Positions 1 through 7,088 of a stretch of DNA of 17,602 bases are shown here, in pieces. The position numbers and the translations under genes are program-made. The stretch is from SZUA-430 sp044375275 (GTDB lineage: Bacteria > Pseudomonadota > Alphaproteobacteria > Micropepsales > Micropepsaceae). The notes beneath the pieces are model-generated. The model was not told the origin of the DNA, did no database searches, and worked only from the letters and a program-made list of their open reading frames with translations. The stretch spans positions 1-17,602 of the forward strand of contig JBILMZ010000052.1 in the NCBI GenBank assembly GCA_044375275.1. The letters are read 5' to 3'. Every line of letters begins with the position of its first letter. Within the stretch, counting starts at the first letter, position 1.

Positions 1-79
1 CGCCAAAGCGGACGAATGCCTCGAGGTCTTCCTCGAGCGCCTTGGGAAAGATGGACTTCAGCTGGACCTTCGTGAGCAT
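1..79 (-). CDS. N-terminal fragment of an unidentified protein, cut by window edge
   Basis: The reverse strand reads MLTKVQLKSIFPKALEEDLE followed by AFVRFG and then leaves the window, so only about 26 residues are visible. The opening (x-LT-x-x-QL-x-x-IFP) faintly resembles the N-termini of GH19 chitinase/endolysin-like proteins, but this is far too little to assign a function. A GTG two codons upstream (83-85) is an alternative start, and the G-rich stretch just upstream could act as a weak ribosome binding site. The gene is divergent from the cupin-like gene at 220, and the 140 bases between them presumably hold both promoters, although I could not pick a convincing -35/-10 pair. Codon choice in the fragment fits real coding sequence. 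Confidence 0.55.
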   Translation of the reverse strand, partial: MLTKVQLKSIFPKALEEDLEAFVRFG

Positions 80-219
80 GGGCACCCCCGTCTTGCTGGA
101 CGAATCATTGTTGACCCGGAGTGTAGCCCAGCTTGAGCGTGACAGGCGCACACCCGGAGCGGTTCGGAATGGCCGTCTGACCGGGGCGCTGCTAGTTTCG
201 GTCTGCAGGGAGAGTTTGC

Positions 220-1011
220 ATGGTCAGGGAATCAGTCACAGGAGTTGCAGGCCTGAGCCGTCGGGAGTTTTTCCCGGCCTTTGCGGCATCGTTGGCTGCA
301 ACCAGCATGCTGCAATCCCGCGCGCTGGCAGCGACGCCGCGCACGCTCGACCAGTGGGCGCAGGACATCGCCGACCTGAACCGCGACCTCGCAAAGGGCG
401 CCACAAGCCTGCTGCAGTGGCAGGACGGCATTGAGCGCCTGGCCCGGGGCATCGACCTGCCGGGCCTCGCGCGCTACCTCGACTTTGACCGCCTGACCGC
501 CACGATGGAGTTCCCGACGCGACTCGCCGAGACGGCGGACCCGAAGTTCCCGAGCCACATCAATGTCGCAGGAATCGAGCGCCCGTGGTTCATCCGCTTC
601 TTCGGCATGCGCAAGGGCGGCGCGATTATCCCGCACGTCCACAACAACATGGTCTCCTCGCATCTCGTGATGCAGGGCAGCTTCCATGCGCGCACCTTCG
701 ATCGCGCAGGCGATGATGTCGAGGCGGGCAGGGTGTTGCTGCGTCCCCGCATTGACGAAACGATGCAGGCGGGCGGCGTGATCTCCATGTCGGACGACCG
801 CGACAACGGTCACTGGCTGCTGGCAGGCGAGGACCGCTCCTTCACCTTCGACGTCGGCATCGTGAACCTGTCAAAGACGCGCGCCTATGAGCTGAAGGCC
901 AACAAGTACAACATGATCTTCGTCGACCCGACGGGCAAGCCCGACAGCAAGGGGTTGGTCGCAGCGCCGGTCATCACGTTTGACGAATGCAGTGCGAAGT
1001 TTGCGGGATAG
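220..1011 (+). CDS. Tat-exported cupin-like protein of unknown function (263 aa)
   Basis: The N-terminus carries a twin-arginine signal: S13-R14-R15-E-F-F followed by an Ala-rich hydrophobic stretch and a likely cleavage site after A38 (ALA). The mature protein should therefore be periplasmic and folded, perhaps with its cofactor, before export. A histidine cluster at H139-V-H141 and H148, followed by LVMQG, resembles cupin motif 1, but a His stands about where the usual Glu would be. H198 (NGHW) could supply the second-motif ligand. A metal-binding beta-barrel is therefore likely, with substrate unknown. GGGAGA at about 208-213 gives a good ribosome binding site for the ATG at 220. The gene stands alone and converges on lepA. 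Family membership beyond 'cupin-like' is inference; that it is a real exported gene is fairly certain. Confidence 0.8.
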   Translation: MVRESVTGVAGLSRREFFPAFAASLAATSMLQSRALAATPRTLDQWAQDIADLNRDLAKGATSLLQWQDGIERLARGIDLPGLARYLDFDRLTATMEFPTRLAETADPKFPSHINVAGIERPWFIRFFGMRKGGAIIPHVHNNMVSSHLVMQGSFHARTFDRAGDDVEAGRVLLRPRIDETMQAGGVISMSDDRDNGHWLLAGEDRSFTFDVGIVNLSKTRAYELKANKYNMIFVDPTGKPDSKGLVAAPVITFDECSAKFAG

Positions 1012-1024
1012 TCACCGGCCCGAG

Positions 1025-1067
1025 ATCCCCGCCTTCGCGGGCCCTGAATCCCCGCCTGCGCGGGGAT
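1025..1067. repeat. REP-like palindromic repeat, two units
   Basis: Two nearly identical GC-rich palindromes lie in tandem. The first, at 1025-1041, has the stem CCCGC-CTTC-GCGGG. The second, at 1048-1067, has a perfect 8-bp stem ATCCCCGC/GCGGGGAT around CTGC. Read on the minus strand the pair would translate as IPAQAGIQ, the well-known spurious peptide signature of REP-type intergenic repeats in proteobacteria. It lies between the convergent 3' ends of the cupin-like gene and lepA, the usual place for such elements. No REP-associated transposase (RAYT) is visible in the window. Copies elsewhere in the genome are expected but cannot be seen here. Confidence 0.75.
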
Positions 1068-1109
1068 GAGGCTTTGCGGCGATTGGCAGGCCAATCGCTC
1101 GCAAGCGCC

Positions 1110-1111
<2 letters not shown>
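1068..1111. terminator. Long hairpin between convergent cupin-like gene and lepA
   Basis: This is an almost continuous stem: GAGGC (1068-1072) pairs with GCCTC (1107-1111), TTGCG (1074-1078) with CGCAA (1100-1104), and GCGATTGG (1079-1086) with CCAATCGC (1091-1098), around a CAGG loop. That makes 18 pairs with only small bulges. It overlaps the lepA stop codon (TGA on the minus strand at 1112-1110). There is no T-run on either side, so it may be a non-canonical terminator or an mRNA 3'-end stabiliser rather than a classical intrinsic terminator. Confidence 0.55.
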
Positions 1112-2912
<1,801 letters not shown>

Positions 2913-2964
2913 GGAGGGCGAGGAGATAGCCTCTCGCGCCCGCCCTGTCGAGCGGCAAAATGCC

Positions 2965-3705
2965 TTAGAATCTGCGGTGTGGCGCCCTCAATTCGGCCTT
3001 CCGGCGCCGATTGCGTCGTATGGCCCGCCGCAGCCGTGGTTTACGCTCCGGCCAGCGTTTCCGGGCCACTGCCAGCCCCTCGGCAATGGCGATGGAGCGG
3101 CTGATATGCCGCCGCCTGCGCACCTTGCCCCGGAAGCGGCGATCGGGCCCGGCCTCGATCGACTCGTCGGGGTTGACCGTCAGTGTTTCACCATCCCCGT
3201 CCGTAACATCGGCCTGGCCCGAAATCGTCGACATCTCGGTCTGGCCATCCTCGGCGACATCGAAGACGAGCTCGGTGCCGCGGATGCCGATGGACACCGC
3301 CGGTGTCTTGATCTCGACCTTGTCCCTCGGGATCGACCCCGACAGGAACCGGAACGCACCCTTCGTCAGCGTGATGGCCTGCGCGCTGTCCGCACCGCCG
3401 GGACTGTAGACATAGCGGTCGATGATGACTTTCGCGTTCTCGCCCAGCGTCAGCTTCGAGCCGTCCGAGAATTTGATGACGAGAGCACTCTCTTCGCCGG
3501 TCTCGACCACCTCGTTCATGTAGACGGCATCTTCGAACTCGATCTCGTCCTTCGGATCGGGCGCGATGGTGGACCAGGCATAGTTCACGATGTCCTCGAC
3601 GCCACCCACGCCGTCCTCCTCGATGTCGGCGAGGGCTCGTCCCGAGGCGCCAAATCCGATGGCGGCAGCCCCGGCAGCGAGGGCGGTGCGGCGGTTGAGC
3701 TTCAT
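2965..3705 (-). CDS. Exported FecR-domain protein with arginine-rich C-terminal tail (246 aa)
   Basis: The chosen ATG at 3705 has GGAG about 9 bases upstream and opens a signal peptide: MKLNRRTALAAGAAAIGFGA, then SGRALA with likely cleavage after residue 26. The Arg pair suggests Tat or Sec export. A longer frame reaching 3789 adds 28 residues that look non-coding. Residues about 60-180 form a FecR-type domain: IKFSDGSKLTLGENAK, then KGAFRFLSG, then VEIKTPAVSIGIRGTE and a beta-rich stretch. Classical FecR is an inner-membrane anti-sigma regulator, but this protein has no transmembrane helix after the signal and no adjacent sigma factor, so a signalling role is not supported. The last roughly 58 residues (from about 189) are extremely basic, with about 22 Arg and 4 Lys. 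It probably shares a transcript with lepA. The domain call is firm and the function unknown. Confidence 0.88.
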   Translation of the reverse strand: MKLNRRTALAAGAAAIGFGASGRALADIEEDGVGGVEDIVNYAWSTIAPDPKDEIEFEDAVYMNEVVETGEESALVIKFSDGSKLTLGENAKVIIDRYVYSPGGADSAQAITLTKGAFRFLSGSIPRDKVEIKTPAVSIGIRGTELVFDVAEDGQTEMSTISGQADVTDGDGETLTVNPDESIEAGPDRRFRGKVRRRRHISRSIAIAEGLAVARKRWPERKPRLRRAIRRNRRRKAELRAPHRRF

Positions 3706-3720
3706 TCTGGCACTCCACGG

Positions 3721-3737
3721 ACAGGTCCCGCACCTGT
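3721..3737. promoter_or_regulatory. Inverted repeat ACAGGT-N5-ACCTGT upstream of FecR-domain gene
   Basis: A perfect 6-bp inverted repeat with a 5-base spacer lies 15 bases upstream of the ATG of the FecR-domain gene, inside the 107-base divergent region shared with the methyltransferase gene. It could be an operator or a small 5'-UTR hairpin. A second hairpin, CCCCG-N6-CGGGG, lies at 3767-3782 in the same gap. No convincing -35/-10 pair was found next to either, so a regulatory role is inference. Confidence 0.3.
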
Positions 3738-3812
3738 AGAGTGCTGGACGAAAGGTCGGCGCTGGTCCCCGAAATGCCGGGGTCCGCATGAACAGTCGAT
3801 GAACGTGAGTAT

Positions 3813-4643
3813 ATGACCAAACCGCCGCGCGCGAAACAGCCCGATACCGAGCTCAAGGACCTCTGGCCCGGGCAGTCGGTGGAATTGCTGAAGGCGTTGC
3901 ACATCCTCACGCGAGACGGGAAGCTGAACGCGGACTCGCGGCGCAAGCTCAAGCAGGTCCAGCATTTGGTGCAGCTCATTCGTGCGCCGCTGGACCGGCT
4001 GTTCGAGGAGAACGACGCCGTTCGGCTCGCCGACCTCGGCGCGGGCAAGTCCTATCTGGGCTTCATCCTGTATGACCTTGTCTTCGCGTCGAAGCCGGGT
4101 GGCACGATCATGTCGGTGGAGACACGGGACGAATTGACGGCGCGCGCCCGCGAACTCGCAGCCACCGTCGGCTTCGAGCGCATGCAGTTCGTGACTGCCG
4201 AGATCGGCTCCGTGAAGATGCCGGAGCGCATCGACATGGTCACGGCACTGCACGCCTGTGATACGGCAACCGACGACGCGATCCGCTTTGGCCTGCATCA
4301 CCAGGCAAAGGTGATCGCGCTGGTTCCCTGCTGCCAGGCGGAGCTGTCGCGCCAGCTTGAAGCGCAGGCACGTCATCCGCTGCACCAGCTCTGGCGCCAT
4401 CCGATCCAGCGTCGCGAGTTTGCGAGCAACCTGACCAATGTGATCCGCGCCCTCTATCTCGAAGCACACGGCTACAAGGTCCGCGTCACCGAGCTCGTGG
4501 GGTGGGAACACGCCATGAAGAACGAGGTCATCCTGGCCGAGCGACACCAGCTGTCGAACGCGCAGGCGCGGGCCGAGCTGCTCGCCTTGCTTGACCGGTT
4601 GCCGGCGCGGCCCGCCCTGGTTGCCGACATCAAGCCGGATTAA
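3813..4643 (+). CDS. METTL25/TRM13-like SAM-dependent methyltransferase (276 aa)
   Basis: A Rossmann-type SAM-binding motif I is visible as ADLGAGKSYLGF (residues 73-84), followed by an acidic strand end, MSVETRD (100-106). Later come HACDTATD (147-154) and ALVPCCQAEL (169-178). The combination of a motif I ending in GKSYL, a HAC-D segment and a V-x-CC segment is characteristic of the Methyltransf_32 group, which includes eukaryotic METTL25, RRNAD1 and the tRNA methylase TRM13. The protein is probably cytosolic, with no signal peptide or membrane segment. The substrate (RNA or protein) cannot be told from sequence. The start is the ATG at 3813; an in-frame stop lies 24 bases upstream, so little extension is possible, and the ribosome binding site is weak. 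It is divergent from the FecR-domain gene and followed by a separate promoter region. Confidence 0.85.
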   Translation: MTKPPRAKQPDTELKDLWPGQSVELLKALHILTRDGKLNADSRRKLKQVQHLVQLIRAPLDRLFEENDAVRLADLGAGKSYLGFILYDLVFASKPGGTIMSVETRDELTARARELAATVGFERMQFVTAEIGSVKMPERIDMVTALHACDTATDDAIRFGLHHQAKVIALVPCCQAELSRQLEAQARHPLHQLWRHPIQRREFASNLTNVIRALYLEAHGYKVRVTELVGWEHAMKNEVILAERHQLSNAQARAELLALLDRLPARPALVADIKPD

Positions 4644-4719
4644 GCCTGTACTAACCTTCGCAAGCCCGGTTGTTTGAGAATTTTTACCTCTTGGCGGCTA
4701 TGGTCCGGCGCCATTCACT

Positions 4720-4746
4720 TTGACCCGGCACGCTCTTGGGTATTAG
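4720..4746 (+). promoter_or_regulatory. Candidate sigma-70-type promoter for the HAD-PlsC gene
   Basis: TTGACC (4720-4725) matches the -35 consensus at 5 of 6 bases, and TATTAG (4741-4746) matches the -10 at 4 of 6. The 15-base spacing is shorter than ideal. The predicted transcript would start near 4753, leaving a short leader with the G-rich ribosome binding site (GAGGGG at about 4763-4768) before the ATG at 4772. Confidence 0.4.
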
Positions 4747-4771
4747 CTAGGAGCGGAGCATCGAGGGGCCG

Positions 4772-6325
4772 ATGACCGCAGAGACCGAAAGACCGAGAGT
4801 GGTGCCGCCAAAGGCGCGCCGTCCGAGGCGCAAGCCCGCGCCGGTGCAGGCACCCGCGCGTCCGGGCTCCATCGAGGAGATCGAACGCGGTCCATCCGGC
4901 AAGTCCATCGCCGCTGTCTTCGACTTCGACGGCACGCTGATCGCAGGTTATTCGGCCCTCGACGTCGCCCAGGCCCGCCTGATACGGGGACAGGTCAGCG
5001 GGGCGGAACTGCTCGGCATGGTCAGCCTCGCGGTGCAGGGTCTCGCCGGCCGCGCGGACTTCAAGGACCTGATCGCCTTCCTCGGCAAGCAGTGGAAGGG
5101 CAAGCCGGAAGCCGAACTGATGAAGGAAGGCGAGCGCCTGTTCCAGTCGCGCATCGCTGATCGACTCTACCCCGAGATGAAGCGTCGACTCGAGGCGCAC
5201 CGCGCCAAGGGCCACACGCTCGTCCTGGCGTCGTCGGCAACCGCTTTCCAGGTTGAACCGGCGGCAAAGTTCCTTGGCTTCGATCACGTGCTCTGCACGC
5301 GCTTCGAGACCCGCGACGGCAAGATGACCGGCAAGCCTGCCAATGCGTCCATGTGGGGCGAAGGCAAGGCCAATGCCGTGCGCGCGCTCGCGAAGAAGCT
5401 CAAGCTCGACCTCCGGAAGTCGTGGGCCTACGCAGACGGCAATGAGGAAGTGCCGCTCATGCAGGCCGTCGGCAACCCGCGCCCGACAAATCCGCATTCA
5501 AAGCTGGAGGCGGTGGCAAAGGCCCACAACTGGCCAACCCTGAAATTCGAAAGCCGCGGCCGCCCCAGCCCGGCCGTCGTGATGCGCACGATGACAGCGC
5601 TCTATGCGATGGGGCCGCTCGGCATGCTGGCCGCGGCTACGGGCATCATCAATAACGACGTTCGCTCGGCCATCAACTTCATGACGCCGGCGTGGATGGA
5701 CCTTGCCCATTCGCTGGCAGGCGTGGATGTGCGCGTGGACGGCGAGCCTTATCTCTGGTCACACCGGCCAGCCGTCTTCATCTTCAACCACAAGACCAAC
5801 TTCGACGCCCTCATCATCGGCAAGCTTTTGCGCACGGACTTCACCGGCGTCGCCAAGAAGGAGCTCGAAAGGCACCCGATCATGGGGCCCGCTGGTCGCC
5901 TGATGAAGGTCGCCTTCATCGATCGCGGCGACGCGAAGAAGGCGGTCGAGACCATGAAGCCCATCATGAAGCTGGCGCAGGAAGGCATTTCCATTGCGAT
6001 TGCTCCCGAAGGCACGCGCGCCAAGACCCGTGAGTTGCTCCCCTTCAAGAAAGGTGCCTTCCGCATCGCAATGGCGGCAGGCATCCCTATTGTGCCGATC
6101 GTCATCCGCAACGCGGAGGACATCGGTGCCCGCGACGGCTTCTTCATGCGTCCGGGAACGGTCGAAGTGAAAGTGCTGCCGCCAATCTCGGTCGCAGACT
6201 GGTCACTCGATGACCTCGAGGAGAGGATCGACGCCGTGCGCGACCTCTTTGTTGCAACGCTGAAAGACTGGCCCAATGGCGGCATGAAGCTGCTAAGCGT
6301 GAAGCCTGCGAGGCGCAGGCGTTAG
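4772..6325 (+). CDS. Fused HAD-IB phosphatase / PlsC-type 1-acylglycerol-3-phosphate acyltransferase (517 aa)
   Basis: Residues about 45-250 are a HAD-IB phosphatase: motif I DFDGT with nucleophile D51 and D53, motif II ASSAT (153-157), motif III K199 in GEGKANA, and motif IV YADGNEEVPLM (220-230). Residues about 325-490 are a PlsC acyltransferase: NHKTNFD (339-345, the H-x4-D catalytic pair H340/D345), FIDRGD (382-387) and PEGTR (412-416). The acyltransferase half should convert lysophosphatidate to phosphatidate at the inner membrane; the phosphatase substrate is unknown. The first 40 residues are Pro/Arg-rich and probably disordered. The same domain fusion occurs in mycobacterial PlsC next to PlsB2, and plsB lies nearby here too. 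A 7-bp inverted repeat (6304-6320) lies in the last codons but has no T-run. Enzyme class is secure; the role of the HAD half is inference. Confidence 0.95.
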   Translation: MTAETERPRVVPPKARRPRRKPAPVQAPARPGSIEEIERGPSGKSIAAVFDFDGTLIAGYSALDVAQARLIRGQVSGAELLGMVSLAVQGLAGRADFKDLIAFLGKQWKGKPEAELMKEGERLFQSRIADRLYPEMKRRLEAHRAKGHTLVLASSATAFQVEPAAKFLGFDHVLCTRFETRDGKMTGKPANASMWGEGKANAVRALAKKLKLDLRKSWAYADGNEEVPLMQAVGNPRPTNPHSKLEAVAKAHNWPTLKFESRGRPSPAVVMRTMTALYAMGPLGMLAAATGIINNDVRSAINFMTPAWMDLAHSLAGVDVRVDGEPYLWSHRPAVFIFNHKTNFDALIIGKLLRTDFTGVAKKELERHPIMGPAGRLMKVAFIDRGDAKKAVETMKPIMKLAQEGISIAIAPEGTRAKTRELLPFKKGAFRIAMAAGIPIVPIVIRNAEDIGARDGFFMRPGTVEVKVLPPISVADWSLDDLEERIDAVRDLFVATLKDWPNGGMKLLSVKPARRRR

Positions 6326-6389
6326 GCCCGCGTCCGGGAACGGTCCGGCTCGAATCCGCCAAATTCATCATCACTCCAAGCCTATCACT

Positions 6390-6404
6390 TGATTTGCCAA
6401 ATCA
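6390..6404. promoter_or_regulatory. Candidate operator and promoter of the DUF433/DUF5615 pair
   Basis: A perfect inverted repeat, TGATTT-GCC-AAATCA, overlaps a possible -35 (TTGATT, 6389-6394) and lies just before a weak -10 (TACCCT, 6411-6416, 16-base spacing). A transcript from this promoter would begin within a base or so of the ATG at 6424, i.e. nearly leaderless, which fits the absence of a clear Shine-Dalgarno sequence. The position suits autorepression by the toxin-antitoxin complex. The palindrome is directly visible; its role is inferred. Confidence 0.45.
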
Positions 6405-6423
6405 TTCGCGTACCCTGACGGAC

Positions 6424-6642
6424 ATGATGAACTGGTCCCAGTGCACGGCTGTAGAGAGAAGCGCGGACAAGGTCAGCGGTGTCTGGCTTTTCAAGGGAAC
6501 GCGCGTGCCTGTGAAGGCGCTCTTCGAGAACCTCGAAACCGGAGCGACGGTGCAGGACTTCCTTGTTTGGTTCCCAGGCGTTTCGGCTGCACAGGTGGAA
6601 GCCGTACTGGAGCATGCGCAACGCAGCCTGGATGCAGCCTGA
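6424..6642 (+). CDS. DUF433-family putative antitoxin (72 aa)
   Basis: The small protein has the typical DUF433 core: a GTRVPV strand (residues 25-30), then LFENLETGATVQDFLVWFPG (33-52) and a C-terminal helix AAQVEAVLEHA. The family has a winged/homeodomain-like fold and is found as the antitoxin gene in front of PIN-like partners, so DNA binding and toxin neutralisation are likely. A TTG at 6394 would extend the frame by 10 residues; the tandem ATGs at 6424 and 6427 fit better with the promoter position and with family starts. It ends 6 bases before the toxin gene, implying one transcript and probable translational coupling. Base composition is visibly less GC-rich than the neighbours, suggesting recent gain. 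Confidence 0.85.
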   Translation: MMNWSQCTAVERSADKVSGVWLFKGTRVPVKALFENLETGATVQDFLVWFPGVSAAQVEAVLEHAQRSLDAA

Positions 6643-6648
6643 CACGCC

Positions 6649-6972
6649 ATGAAGATCCTGTTCGATCAGGGAACACCCGTTCCTCTCAGGGCTGTCTTGC
6701 GGGCATACGACGTAACGACGGCCTTCGAATGCGGTTGGCAGGAGTTGTCAAATGGTGACCTCATCAGCGCTGCCGAGCGCGCGGGTTATGATGTCCTCGT
6801 GACGACCGACAAAAACCTGAAGTATCAGCAGAATTTGTCGGGCCGAAGGCTCGCGGTAGTCGTGTTGCCGACGACCAGCTGGAAGAAAATTCAGGCCAAC
6901 GCAGCTGTGGTCGCAGAAGCGATCTCTGTTCTGGCATCAGGTGCATATGTTGAGGTCACGTTTCCAGCCTGA
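6649..6972 (+). CDS. DUF5615 PIN-like putative toxin nuclease (107 aa)
   Basis: The protein opens with MKILFDQGTP, the usual strand plus acidic residue (D6) of PIN-like DUF5615 proteins. It continues with NGDLISAAERAGYDVLVTTD (35-54) and KNLKYQQNL (55-63). The acidic residues D6, D37 and D54 are the likely metal ligands of a PIN-type RNase site, although a fourth ligand is not obvious. The length is typical. With the DUF433 gene 6 bases upstream this forms a putative type II toxin-antitoxin module; the target RNA is unknown. The pair is inserted between the HAD-PlsC gene and plsB, and its codon use is more AT-rich than theirs. Activity is not certain, because several DUF433/DUF5615 pairs are classified only by bioinformatics. 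Confidence 0.82.
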   Translation: MKILFDQGTPVPLRAVLRAYDVTTAFECGWQELSNGDLISAAERAGYDVLVTTDKNLKYQQNLSGRRLAVVVLPTTSWKKIQANAAVVAEAISVLASGAYVEVTFPA

Positions 6973-7062
6973 CCCAACGACAGTGACACTGGTTGCGGGC
7001 CCCAACATCTGTGCAGGGTCGTCACGCCTCTCGCTTCCATGTTTTGCAGTCTGATGTTTGTC

Positions 7063-7088
7063 CCGGCACGCAAAGCGATCAGTGCCGG
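7063..7088 (-). terminator. Hairpin just after plsB
   Basis: CCGGCAC (7063-7069) and GTGCCGG (7082-7088) form a perfect 7-bp inverted repeat with a 12-base loop, directly against the plsB stop codon and between convergent genes. No T-run follows, so it is only a possible terminator or RNA-end stabiliser. Confidence 0.35.

Noticed and set aside
4640..4654. Second CtrA-like sequence TTAA-N7-CTAA at the methyltransferase stop codon
   Set aside because: It has one mismatch, overlaps a stop codon that supplies TAA anyway, and is not palindromic; likely chance.
6304..6320. GCCTGCG-AGG-CGCAGGC inverted repeat at the end of the HAD-PlsC gene
   Set aside because: It lies within the last codons and no T-run follows, so it is not supported as a terminator.
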